A stretch of DNA of 64,000 nt, from positions 1-64,000 of the forward strand of contig CAJTMJ010000014.1 in assembly GCA_910577335.1 (NCBI GenBank), given 5' to 3'. The DNA comes from an uncultured Duncaniella sp. Lineage in GTDB: Bacteria; Bacteroidota; Bacteroidia; Bacteroidales; Muribaculaceae. The notes under the pieces were generated by a model. The model was not told the origin of the DNA and ran no database searches. It was given only the letters and a program-made list of their open reading frames with translations. A program made the position numbers and the translations under genes. Shown one piece after another: positions 25,535 through 34,173 of the stretch. How positions within the stretch are numbered: the first letter of the stretch is position 1; each line of letters begins with the position of its first letter.

Positions 25535-25930
25535 TTAGAAATTGGCAACAGCCAATTCTTTTGCTATGGAGTTTATCGCTTTTTTAAGTTTAAGATATTG
25601 ACCTTCACCTGCATTAGCCACACCGGATGTATATTTGCGCATCAGAGAAGGATTAATACCCGCCCTCTCGGCAATTTTTGACACATTAAGGAAATCAAAA
25701 TATTCAAAAAATGATTTCATGTCATAATGATACACAAATTCCAACTTTATCGGAGTCTTACCTTCCTTAACAAGCAAATCATTTATTTCCTCGTATGCTT
25801 TTAGCATGTCAGCTTTTGCTTCTTGGGGCGTATTCCCGAAGCCAAGCAACCCGAAATCGGGAAGCTCCTCCAACATATAGCAGGAGCATCCGCCATCTTT
25901 TGCCATTTCAAAAACTATGTTTGCTTTCAT
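25535..25930 (-). CDS. hicB: HicB family antitoxin
   Basis: 131-aa antitoxin expected to bind and block HicA and to repress its own operon. The N-terminal HicB fold (~1-50) is seen as IVFEMAKDGGCSCYMLEELPDFGLLGFGNTPQEAKADMLKAYEEI. A C-terminal helix-turn-helix (~75-125, NVSKIAERAGINPSLMRKYTSGVANAGEGQYLKLKKAINSIAKEL) is of the Xre type. Downstream of hicA with a 137-bp gap that contains a hairpin. The 194-bp element abuts its 3' end. Confidence 0.9.
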   Translation of the reverse strand: MKANIVFEMAKDGGCSCYMLEELPDFGLLGFGNTPQEAKADMLKAYEEINDLLVKEGKTPIKLEFVYHYDMKSFFEYFDFLNVSKIAERAGINPSLMRKYTSGVANAGEGQYLKLKKAINSIAKELAVANF

Positions 25931-25958
25931 CCGAATGAAATTATTAAAAGTCCTGTGA

Positions 25959-25981
25959 AAGGAGGCTTTAAAAGCCTCCTT
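25959..25981 (-). other. Hairpin between hicA and hicB
   Basis: AAGGAGGC (25959-25966) pairs with GCCTCCTT (25974-25981). On the hicAB mRNA it lies about 30 nt before the hicB start and locks up an AGGAGG. It may set the antitoxin/toxin ratio by partial termination or translation control; this is inference. Confidence 0.55.
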
Positions 25982-26067
25982 ATATTCTTAACAACAATCG
26001 CTTGTCTTTAGTTATGAAGTAATGAGTGGGGGATCACTCCCCAACCCATCTTTCTGAATTCCGACTG

Positions 26068-26259
26068 TCAAGTTTTCTTAACTCCGGATAGCCGGCGGAT
26101 GCTACGTTCCGTCCCGGAGGGAACTTCCTTTGAACCATGATGTCCAAGCGGAAACTTCTTCCCCGTTATAGGTGAAAACCATATCAGATGATTACCACCT
26201 TTCCGAACAACATAGCATCCTGCGACCGTAAGTTCGGTCTCTAATTCGGAATACTTCAT
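26068..26259 (-). CDS. hicA: HicA family mRNA interferase toxin
   Basis: 63-aa double-stranded-RNA-binding-fold toxin that cleaves mRNA. The family sequence is nearly complete: MKYSELETELTVAGCYVVRKGGNHLIWFSP with the catalytic His in GGNH (residue ~23), then GKKFPLGHHGSKEVPSGTERSIRRLSG. Length is typical. First gene of the hicAB operon on the minus strand, about 35-40 bp downstream of a well-formed promoter. Confidence 0.92.
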   Translation of the reverse strand: MKYSELETELTVAGCYVVRKGGNHLIWFSPITGKKFPLGHHGSKEVPSGTERSIRRLSGVKKT

Positions 26260-26276
26260 AAAATAAATGTTCTATT

Positions 26277-26323
26277 GTTGTTAACAACGACGCAAAGGTA
26301 GCAATTTTGCTCCATAAGACAAA
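26277..26323 (-). promoter_or_regulatory. hicAB promoter and palindromic operator candidate
   Basis: On the minus strand: TTTG (complement of 26320-26323), 19 bp, TACCTTTG (complement of 26293-26300), a canonical Bacteroidetes promoter. Just downstream, GTTGTTAACAAC (26277-26288) is a perfect 12-bp palindrome at the expected transcription start, a likely HicB binding site. A TTAACAACAA half-site recurs at 25988-25997. Confidence 0.65.
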
Positions 26324-26440
26324 ATTTTTATTCGATATAAATTACAATTTTAATCTTATTTATCGGTGTATGATAAAATTTAAATGTCACATTTTAATTC
26401 CATTTTAACCTGCATATTAGGAATTAAGGTAATTTTTTAG

Positions 26441-26448
26441 TAAATTTG
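26441..26448 (+). promoter_or_regulatory. Candidate -7 box of the GH3 gene
   Basis: TAAATTTG fits the Bacteroidetes -7 box and lies 66 bp before the ATG. No good TTTG at -33. Confidence 0.4.
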
Positions 26449-26514
26449 TAGCAAGATAAGTGGCTTTTAATCAGGCTTATCATAATACTTTGTAGCAAAT
26501 AAACATTTAAAACC

Positions 26515-29082
26515 ATGAAAATAATTCCCCGTATTACATCTCTGTTATTGCTGGCTTGTGGGCTGACATTTAGTGTAATGGCTCAAAACGAACCATTCCG
26601 CAACACGTCGCTCCCGGCAGCGGAACGTACAGCCGACTTATTGTCACGCCTGACTATCGATGAGAAGATTTCACTTATGATGGACAACTCTCCAGCCATT
26701 CCCCGTCTTGACATACCGACATATAACTGGTGGAGCGAGGCTCTACATGGCGTTGGACGTGCAGGTATTGCAACAGTGTTGCCACAGTCAATCGGCATGG
26801 CAGCCACCTTTGATGATGCCGCTGTCGGAGACGCATTCACAATGGTGAGTGACGAGGCAAGAGCGAAATTCAACAAATTCCGCAAGGATGGCGAGATAAA
26901 ACGCTACCAAGGTCTGTCGTTCTGGACCCCGAATGTCAACATATTCCGTGACCCTCGCTGGGGCAGAGGACAGGAGACCTACGGAGAAGATCCCTACCTC
27001 GCATCCACAATGGGTGTTGCAGTCGTTAACGGACTGCAGGGTGACACTTCCGGCAAGTATCTCAAGACCCTCGCAGGTGCCAAGCACTATGCGGTACATA
27101 GCGGTCCGGAATGGAACCGTCACGAATTCGACGCAAAGAATATCGACCCACGTGACCTTTGGGAAACATATCTGCCGGCATTCAAGGACTTGGTAGACGC
27201 AGGCGTATGGCAAGTGATGTGCGCCTATAACCGATTCGAAGGTGAACCTTGCTGCTCAAACAAGAAACTGCTCACACAGATACTCCGCAACGAGTGGGGA
27301 TATGACAAAATCATAGTCAGCGACTGCTGGGCAATACGTGACTTCACTGCCGATTGGGCGCACAAAACCCATCCATCCAAGGCACATGCGAGCGCCGATG
27401 CCGTTATCTCCGGCACAGACCTTGAATGTGGTTCGGAGTATAAAGGATTGCGTGAGGCTTACGACAACGGGATGATAACCGAGGCTGCCATTGATGCTGC
27501 ATTGCTCAAACTTCTTGAGGCTCGTTATCGCCTTGGCGAGATAGACGGAGCCACAGACACGCCTTGGGAAAAGTATGATTCAACATACGTTGATAACGAT
27601 GCCCACCGTGCGATAGCTCTCGACATGGCTCGCAAATCAATGACACTGCTTAAAAACAACGGTATACTCCCATTGAAACCCAACAGCGGCAAAAAAATTC
27701 TTGTAATGGGACCGAACGCAGCCGACTCAGTGATGCAATGGGGTAATTACAACGGATTCCCCTCTCACACCGTCACCATAGCGGAAGGAGTCAAGGCATT
27801 TGAACCCGGCGCACAATATCTCAAGGGTTGCGACCACGTGGTGAACAGCAATCTCATCTCTCATTTCGACAAATTCAAAAATGGCGTCAAAGCCACTTAT
27901 TGGAACGGAAAAGAGAGCAAGCCCGCAGCAACAGTCACATACACTTCCCCTATCACACTCTCAACCGGCGGTGCCACTGTTTTTGCACCGGACGTAAATC
28001 TCACAGACTTCCGTGGAGTGTATACAGGGACTTTCATTCCTGAAGAAGATGGTGACTACATAATAAAATTAGAGACCAGCAAGGATGACCTTGTTCTCAG
28101 TGTTGACGGCAAGGATGTGGCAAAACGCTATTCAGGCGGTAGAAACGGTCATAACCTGTCACAGTCGTTCAACGCCAAGGCAGGACAGCCTGTCGAGATA
28201 AAGCTATCGTATGCTCATGGAGCCGATGTAGCCGACCTCAAATTCGATGTACTGTCAGCCAAAGAAGAAACAGTTGATTTTTCGGATGCGGACATAGTTA
28301 TATTCGCCGGCGGTATCTCCCCGAAACTTGAAGGTGAAGAGATGAAGGTATCGGTACCCGGTTTCCGTGGTGGCGACCGTGAGACTATCGAACTGCCGCG
28401 TGTGCAGCGTGATCTGATAAAGAAGATCAAGGATGCGGGCAAGCAAGTGATATATGTCAACTGCTCCGGTTCGGCAGTGGCACTCGCTCAGGAAGATTCC
28501 ATCTGCGATGCGGTGCTTCAGGCATGGTATCCCGGACAGGCTGGCGGACAGGCAGTGGCAGAAGTAATATTCGGCGCATATAATCCCGCCGGACGTCTCC
28601 CAGTGACATTCTATAAGAATGACGCACAGCTTCCCGATTTCGAGGATTACAATATGATGAACCGCACATATCGTTTCTTCCGTGGCGAACCGCTCTATCC
28701 GTTCGGTCACGGGTTAAGCTACACCACATTCAATTATGGTAATGCTTCACTGAGCAATATGAAGCCATCGGTAAATGACACCTTCACACTTAACATACCT
28801 GTGACTAACGCAGGAAAAATCAACGGTGATGAAGTGGTGCAAGTATATGTTCGCAAGCTTAACGACCCATCGGGACCGATAAAAACTCTCCGCGGTTACA
28901 GCCGTGTAAATATCCCTGCCGGCAAAACCGAGACAGTGAAGTTTACCCTTACACCCGAAACATTTGCCGCATTTGATCACAAATCACAGCGTATGGCAAC
29001 ACTGCCCGGCGATTATGAAATCCTCTACGGGTCATCGTCAGCCGACAAGGATTTGAAAACGATGAAAATTTCACTACGATAA
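26515..29082 (+). CDS. GH3 beta-glycosidase with PA14 domain (beta-xylosidase/beta-glucosidase type)
   Basis: 855-aa secreted exo-glycosidase (signal peptide ~1-23, ending FSVMAQ). The GH3 N-terminal barrel includes WTPNVNIFRDPRWGRGQETYGEDPYL (~140-165) and AGAKHYAVHSGPEWNRHEFDA. The catalytic nucleophile Asp270 is in KIIVSDCWAI. The second GH3 domain starts near 375 (KSMTLLKNNGILPLKPNSGKKILVMGPNA) and is interrupted by a PA14 domain (~450-582, VKATYWNGKE..GVYTGTFIPEEDGDYIIKLETSKDD). It resumes with ADIVIFAGGISPKLEGEEM and finishes with a fibronectin-III-like domain (~745-855). The architecture is common in Bacteroidetes beta-xylosidases and beta-glucosidases; the exact sugar is not decided by sequence. 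Confidence 0.92.
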   Translation: MKIIPRITSLLLLACGLTFSVMAQNEPFRNTSLPAAERTADLLSRLTIDEKISLMMDNSPAIPRLDIPTYNWWSEALHGVGRAGIATVLPQSIGMAATFDDAAVGDAFTMVSDEARAKFNKFRKDGEIKRYQGLSFWTPNVNIFRDPRWGRGQETYGEDPYLASTMGVAVVNGLQGDTSGKYLKTLAGAKHYAVHSGPEWNRHEFDAKNIDPRDLWETYLPAFKDLVDAGVWQVMCAYNRFEGEPCCSNKKLLTQILRNEWGYDKIIVSDCWAIRDFTADWAHKTHPSKAHASADAVISGTDLECGSEYKGLREAYDNGMITEAAIDAALLKLLEARYRLGEIDGATDTPWEKYDSTYVDNDAHRAIALDMARKSMTLLKNNGILPLKPNSGKKILVMGPNAADSVMQWGNYNGFPSHTVTIAEGVKAFEPGAQYLKGCDHVVNSNLISHFDKFKNGVKATYWNGKESKPAATVTYTSPITLSTGGATVFAPDVNLTDFRGVYTGTFIPEEDGDYIIKLETSKDDLVLSVDGKDVAKRYSGGRNGHNLSQSFNAKAGQPVEIKLSYAHGADVADLKFDVLSAKEETVDFSDADIVIFAGGISPKLEGEEMKVSVPGFRGGDRETIELPRVQRDLIKKIKDAGKQVIYVNCSGSAVALAQEDSICDAVLQAWYPGQAGGQAVAEVIFGAYNPAGRLPVTFYKNDAQLPDFEDYNMMNRTYRFFRGEPLYPFGHGLSYTTFNYGNASLSNMKPSVNDTFTLNIPVTNAGKINGDEVVQVYVRKLNDPSGPIKTLRGYSRVNIPAGKTETVKFTLTPETFAAFDHKSQRMATLPGDYEILYGSSSADKDLKTMKISLR

Positions 29083-29094
29083 CATCGGAATAAC

Positions 29095-29154
29095 ATATCA
29101 ATAAATAATAAAGGACGCAAACTTTGAATTGCGTCCTTTATTATTTATTGATAT
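29095..29154 (+). terminator. Very long terminator hairpin after GH3 gene
   Basis: A perfect 26-bp inverted repeat (29095-29120 with 29129-29154) around an 8-nt loop, containing AAAGGACGCAA/TTGCGTCCTTT with T-rich sequence on the descending arm. It may also serve the converging prfB gene. Confidence 0.9.
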
Positions 29155-29212
29155 CAGCGAATTACGGGTACAAAATATTGCCGTCCCCTACTCTACCTAA
29201 ATATTGCCGTCG

Positions 29213-30329
29213 TTATTCTTCGTTGCCGGCAAATTCCATCAAGTAAGCTTTGATGAAGGCATCGAGGTCGCCATCCATCACACCGTTTACATCGCTGGTC
29301 TGATAGTTGGTGCGGTGGTCCTTCACTCGGCGGTCGTCAAACACGTAGCTGCGAATCTGCGAGCCCCATTCAATCTTCATCTTACCGGCTTCAATCTTGG
29401 CTTGCTCCTGCAAACGGTGTTGGAGTTCCTTGTCATAAAGAATAGAGCGTAGTTGACGGAGGGCATTTCCCTTGTTCTTAGGCTGGTCGCGTGTTTCGGT
29501 GTTTTCGATGAGGATTTCCTCCTGCTCACCTGTGTAAGGGTCGGTATACTGATAGCGCAGACGCACACCTGATTCGACCTTGTTGACATTCTGACCCCCA
29601 GCACCGCCTGAACGGAATGTATCCCACGAGAGCAATGCCGGTTCGACCTTCACTTCTATTGTATCATCCACAAGCGGAGTCACAAACACGGAGGCAAACG
29701 AAGTCATTCGCTTACCCTGCGCATTATATGGTGACACACGCACGAGACGATGCACACCATTCTCGCTCTTGAGGTAGCCGTATGCGAAATCGCCTTCCAC
29801 ATTGATGGTGCATGACTTTATTCCGGCTTCGTCACCTTCGAGAAGGTTGGCGATAGATGTCTTATATCCGTGATCCTCACACCAGCGCAGATACATGCGC
29901 ATAAGCATTGAAGCCCAGTCCTGACTCTCGGTACCGCCGGCACCGGAGTTGATTTTCAATACCACACCGAGCTTATCCTCTTCACGGCGAAGCATGTTTC
30001 GCAATTCAAGATTCTCAATTTTTGTGATGGCATCCTTATAGAGAGCGTCAAGATCTGATTCCTCCACGAGTCCTTCCTTCAGGAAGTCCCATGCAAGTTC
30101 CAGTTCATTCACCACCTTGTCTATCTCCTCGTAGCCGTCGATCCATGCTTGGAGATCCTTGATTTTTTTCATCTGCGCCTGTGCCTCTTTGGGATGTTCC
30201 CAAAAGTCAGGCACGTGGGTGCGCAATTCCTCTTCCTCTACTTGTATTTTCTTGTTGTCGATGTCAAAGATACCTCCTCAACGCCAACTTGCGTTCAAAA
30301 GTCTCTTTTAATTGTTCTTGAGTAATCAT
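29213..30329 (-). CDS. prfB: Peptide chain release factor 2 with programmed +1 frameshift
   Basis: Terminates translation at UGA and UAA. The main frame covers 30265 down to 29213. A 21-codon first segment starts at the ATG at 30329 (MITQEQLKETFERKLALRRYL) and ends at an in-frame TGA (30266-30264). The junction AGG AGG TAT CTT TGA C is the classical RF2 autoregulatory +1 frameshift site: internal Shine-Dalgarno, slippery CUU, stop. Joining 30329..30267 with 30265..29213 gives about 371 aa. The peptidyl-hydrolysis motif GGQ lies in SGGAGGQNVNKVES. The stop-recognition motif, SPF in E. coli, reads SPY here (RVSPYNAQGKR). Not a pseudogene. Confidence 0.96.
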
Positions 30330-30388
30330 ATATTACGTTTCAAACAGGGTTATAAAATTAATTTTCTGCAAATTTACGTATAATTTAG

Positions 30389-30396
30389 TAATTTTG
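30389..30396 (+). promoter_or_regulatory. Candidate -7 box directly before the AspT/YidE-type gene
   Basis: TAATTTTG ends only 4 bp before the ATG at 30401, so transcription would begin at or next to the start codon. A divergent TAAATTTG on the minus strand (complement of 30369-30376) may drive prfB. Confidence 0.5.
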
Positions 30397-30400
30397 CAGC

Positions 30401-32062
30401 ATGGATTTGATTAATGACATATTCATCAATCATTCGGCATTGCAGGCGGTGATTATAATCTCGATTATAATTGCCGTAGGACTCGCATTCGGTAAGATAC
30501 GTATTTGCGGAATCTCGCTCGGGGTGACGTTTGTGTTTTTCGCCGGTATTCTTGCCGGTCACTTAGGGCTTTCAATCGATCCGACAATACTGCATTACAC
30601 CGAAAATCTCGGTCTCGTTCTTTTCGTGTATGAACTCGGACTTAAGGTCGGTCCCGGCTTTTTCAGTTCATTCCGCAAAGGGGGTTTGCAGCTCAACATG
30701 CTCGGATTAGGAGTGATAGCCATCGGCACTCTGATGACAATACTTTTCAGCGCAGGACTTGGAGTGCCTATCGGTGAGGCAACGGGACTGCTTTGCGGAG
30801 CCACTACAAATACCCCGGCTCTCGGTGCGGCTCAGCAGGCTCTTCAACAGATGGGGATGTCGGCAAACGGAGCGGCACTCAGCTGTGCCGTCACATATCC
30901 CCTCGGAGTGGTCGGGGTAATACTTGCCGTGATAGTGATACGTAAAATGTTCCTGTCTCCCGGCTCGCCCCTGACCTCCCAACAGGAGGAAGCCGACGCC
31001 ACGTTCATTGCCGAATTCAAGATATGCAATCCGGCAATCTACAACATGACCCTGAAACAGATTTCGGAGGTCACCAAGACGAAATTTGTAATATCTCGTC
31101 TGTGGCACAATGACACAGTGACTATACCCGACTCACGCACAGTACTTCAGAAGGATGACCACTTGCTTGTGATAACCACTCCCGAAGACACGCCCAAACT
31201 TAAAGTGCTGTTCGGCGAGCAGGAGGCACGTGACTGGAACAAGAAGGATATCGACTGGAATTCGATAGACAACCAATTGATTTCACGGCGAATAATAGTG
31301 AGTCGTCCAGCCATTAACGGAAAGAAACTCGGTTCGCTCAAATTGCGCAACCATTACCACATCAACATAAGCCGTGTAAGCCGTAGCGGGCTTCATCTGC
31401 TTGCCACACCGGGATTGGTGTTGCAGCTTGGCGATGCGCTCACGGTTGTGGGAAGTGCTGCAGACATTGAAAAGGTGGAACAGATACTTGGCAATACAGC
31501 CATCAAACTCAAAGACCCTAATCTTGCTGCGATATTTATTGGTATAGTGGTCGGATTGGTAGTCGGCTCGATACCTATCGCTGTCCCCGGAATATCGACA
31601 CCGATAAAATTAGGATTGGCAGGTGGTCCGATTATCATAGGCATACTCATAGGGCGATTCGGTCCACATTTCCGGCTTGTGACCTATACCACACGGAGTG
31701 CTAATCTGATGCTAAGAGGTATCGGTCTGTCGCTCTACCTTGCCTGTCTCGGGCTTGATGCGGGTAGCCAATTCCTTGACACCATCATGCGCTCGGAAGG
31801 GCTGTTGTGGATAGGACTTGGATTCCTCATCACATTGATTCCGGTGCTGATAATGGGTGGTGTGGCAATGAAACTATGCCGACTCGACTTCGCCCTGACA
31901 TGCGGTATGCTCTGCGGGAGCATGGCAAACCCCATGGCTCTCAATTATGTAAACGACACAGTGCCGGGCGACTATGCCACTGTCAGCTATGCGTCAGTAT
32001 ATCCCCTCTCAATGTTCTGCCGAGTCATCATCGCCCAGCTGATAATACTCTGCATGGTGTAA
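30401..32062 (+). CDS. AspT/YidE/YbjL family transporter
   Basis: 553-aa inner-membrane protein with the duplicated half-structure of the aspartate:alanine exchanger family. About five N-terminal helices carry the conserved LCGATTNTPALGAAQQAL (~130-147). Two cytoplasmic TrkA-C (RCK-C) domains follow (~200-280, KICNPAIYNMTLKQISEVTKTKFVISRLWH; ~290-370, SRRIIVSRPAINGKKLGSLKLRNHYHINISRV). The second half has LAGGPIIIGILIGRFGPHFRLVTYT and LTCGMLCGSMANPMALNYV, mirroring the first. Complete. Substrate unknown: AspT exchanges aspartate for alanine, but most relatives are uncharacterised. Confidence 0.9.
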   Translation: MDLINDIFINHSALQAVIIISIIIAVGLAFGKIRICGISLGVTFVFFAGILAGHLGLSIDPTILHYTENLGLVLFVYELGLKVGPGFFSSFRKGGLQLNMLGLGVIAIGTLMTILFSAGLGVPIGEATGLLCGATTNTPALGAAQQALQQMGMSANGAALSCAVTYPLGVVGVILAVIVIRKMFLSPGSPLTSQQEEADATFIAEFKICNPAIYNMTLKQISEVTKTKFVISRLWHNDTVTIPDSRTVLQKDDHLLVITTPEDTPKLKVLFGEQEARDWNKKDIDWNSIDNQLISRRIIVSRPAINGKKLGSLKLRNHYHINISRVSRSGLHLLATPGLVLQLGDALTVVGSAADIEKVEQILGNTAIKLKDPNLAAIFIGIVVGLVVGSIPIAVPGISTPIKLGLAGGPIIIGILIGRFGPHFRLVTYTTRSANLMLRGIGLSLYLACLGLDAGSQFLDTIMRSEGLLWIGLGFLITLIPVLIMGGVAMKLCRLDFALTCGMLCGSMANPMALNYVNDTVPGDYATVSYASVYPLSMFCRVIIAQLIILCMV

Positions 32063-32106
32063 ATTCATAAATGGGCGATGCACTCACGGTTGAACTGATA
32101 TAGCAA

Positions 32107-32138
32107 TTGTAAGGGCGCAAAATATTGCGCCCTTACAA
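32107..32138. terminator. Bidirectional terminator between transporter and GH29 genes
   Basis: TTGTAAGGGCGCAA (32107-32120) pairs perfectly with TTGCGCCCTTACAA (32125-32138) around AATA. It lies between two converging genes. Confidence 0.88.
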
Positions 32139-32166
32139 AATATGCAATTAACTGAGGGATAAAAAT

Positions 32167-34053
32167 TTATCTTATAGAGGTGTTGAGTTCGAGAGCTATG
32201 ACTGTGAGGTCGTCTTTGATGGGGTTGATGTTTGAGAGTTTCACGTTCTTGCCTTTCTGTTTGTGTGGGATTTTCTCTCCGGTGACAAGATTGTAAGCCT
32301 TACGGACTTTCATTCCCTTGTCGAGCGGAAGCAATGTGAAATCATTGTCGGAATATTCGCCCAAGAAGTATATGTAAATCATATTGTCCCGATAACAGAA
32401 CCCATACTGACCGTCAACCGGCTGCCAAGGGCCTCCACGAGTGCCGTAGATAGCCTCTTTAGTAGCATTTACCCAGTCGCCAAACTGCAACATACGCTGC
32501 TCAACGGCACCGGGAATCACACCATGCCTGTCAGGACCGACATTAAGCAAGAAACACATGTTGCGCACAAGGCAGTCAGCGAAAAGCCTTTTAACACGGT
32601 TCAAGGGCATAAGCTTTGTCGAATCCTCCATCTGCTTGTTGTATCCCCAGCCGGAACCTATCGACACACACTTCTCAACCACTCCGCTGCGGATGGGACC
32701 CTTGACATCGCCACTCCCCTCTTCACAGGTGAAATCGCCAACCCATCCGGAACGAGGATTGGTCACTATGTCAGGTTGATATTTTCGAACCATACCCATG
32801 ATACCCAACGGTTTTCCGGTTACAGAATCAAAATCCTGAAAATACGGGTTTACCTGCCATTCGTTGTCTGGATCCATGTATAGTCCGGATTCCCAAAACG
32901 GGGCGGCATCAGCATCGGTGCCCTTCTGCGCAAGCCAACCGCCATCCCAAAAGAGATGGTCGATCTTGCCATATTTGGTCATCAACTCCTTCACCTGACA
33001 GTAAAGCTCCTCCTTCATCAACCGGGCATTCTCTTTATGCCACTCTTCCGTGACATATCCGAACCTATTGTCGAGGTTGCAGTCCTTACCTGTGACATCG
33101 AAGTAGCCCGGATAGCGCCAGTTGATCAGAGTTTTGTAAAACCCGACTTTTAGTCCTGCCTCACGACAAGCATCCACATATTCCTTCACCAAGTCACGGT
33201 TGAGAGTATTCTTCGATGTGAACGCATTCATGTATTTGCTTTCAAACAAGGCATAGCCATCGTGGTGCTGAGTAGTGAGACAGCAATATCTCATGCCAAT
33301 CTTCTTGGCAAGCTCCATCCATTTACGAGGGTCGAAATCCTTGGCGTCAAAATATTCATCTCCGGATTCGGGATAAGCTAACTTGCGGTATTCATCCGGG
33401 GAGATACCATTGTTCTCCATATACCATTCACCCTGTCCGGGACCGGCATACAATCCCCAATGGATAAACATACCGAGTTTCCCATCAAGCATCCATTGGA
33501 TCTTATCGTCAGGCTGCATGGCGATACCAAGATCTGTTTTAATCTCACGCGGTTCTCTCGGAGGTATTCCGTCAAGCACAACCTCAGCATAATCACCGAG
33601 CCTTTTTATCTCTATTTCATCAGCCCATGAATGTGTATTACCGGCATTGCTGTCAAAGATAATTTCAAGCTTCGCTCCTTCACTGTCATTACCGACATTG
33701 AACTTTTCGGAAAACTGTGTCCAGTCAGCTTTTGCGAAAGATATGCTGATATTGTTTTTACCAAGTCCTGAAATCTGAGCGGACATGTTGTCGGCACCGC
33801 TTTCAGTACGCAGAGCGATATTCAGCTCATATACCGAGCCCGGCTGCAATTTCAACACCTTAACAGCCCTTGTTCCGGGAGTAAGTCTAAGCGCATTGCC
33901 GTTTAAACCGCCCTGTGCAATAGATATATTTCCGGCAGCTGCCTTGAATCCTTCGGTATCAGAGTCGAACGAACAACGCACCGCACTTTGTCCGCAGACT
34001 ACAGGGATTGATAAAATAAAAAACGATAATAGAGAATATATCCTCCTATCCAT
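32167..34053 (-). CDS. GH29 alpha-L-fucosidase with N-terminal binding module
   Basis: 628-aa secreted glycosidase (signal peptide ~1-21, ending PVVCGQ). Residues ~22-155 form a beta-sandwich like a carbohydrate-binding module (VRCSFDSDTEGFKAAAGNISI..WADEIEIKRLGDY). The GH29 barrel starts near 180 (DDKIQWMLDGKLGMFIHWGLYAGPGQGEWYM). It contains MRYCCLTTQHHDGYALFESKY and the nucleophile Asp370 in KIDHLFWDGGWL, then the C-terminal beta domain. Releases alpha-L-fucose from host or plant glycans. No transporter is cotranscribed; it converges with the AspT/YidE-type gene. Confidence 0.92.
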   Translation of the reverse strand: MDRRIYSLLSFFILSIPVVCGQSAVRCSFDSDTEGFKAAAGNISIAQGGLNGNALRLTPGTRAVKVLKLQPGSVYELNIALRTESGADNMSAQISGLGKNNISISFAKADWTQFSEKFNVGNDSEGAKLEIIFDSNAGNTHSWADEIEIKRLGDYAEVVLDGIPPREPREIKTDLGIAMQPDDKIQWMLDGKLGMFIHWGLYAGPGQGEWYMENNGISPDEYRKLAYPESGDEYFDAKDFDPRKWMELAKKIGMRYCCLTTQHHDGYALFESKYMNAFTSKNTLNRDLVKEYVDACREAGLKVGFYKTLINWRYPGYFDVTGKDCNLDNRFGYVTEEWHKENARLMKEELYCQVKELMTKYGKIDHLFWDGGWLAQKGTDADAAPFWESGLYMDPDNEWQVNPYFQDFDSVTGKPLGIMGMVRKYQPDIVTNPRSGWVGDFTCEEGSGDVKGPIRSGVVEKCVSIGSGWGYNKQMEDSTKLMPLNRVKRLFADCLVRNMCFLLNVGPDRHGVIPGAVEQRMLQFGDWVNATKEAIYGTRGGPWQPVDGQYGFCYRDNMIYIYFLGEYSDNDFTLLPLDKGMKVRKAYNLVTGEKIPHKQKGKNVKLSNINPIKDDLTVIALELNTSIR

Positions 34054-34106
34054 AACAATTTTGACTTTTTCCTTATGTTCTAATTTTAAATCAGCCTGTT
34101 ACTTTC

Positions 34107-34127
34107 GGACGCTCCGGGGGAGCGTCC
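34107..34127. other. Small perfect hairpin upstream of the fucosidase gene
   Basis: GGACGCTCC (34107-34115) pairs with GGAGCGTCC (34119-34127). It is located 3' of truA on the minus strand but lacks a T run, so terminator function is uncertain. Confidence 0.45.
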
Positions 34128-34173
34128 CTACTACTGGTAGCCTTATTTTGAAATATAGGCTTAAGGTGGCTAT

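Noticed and set aside
30227..30329. prfB seems to start late and be preceded by a stop
   Set aside because: The TGA is the programmed frameshift stop; the frames join at CTT TGA C, so it is not a broken gene.
34107..34127. Strong terminator of truA
   Set aside because: Perfect stem but no T run on either strand; kept only as an unclassified hairpin.
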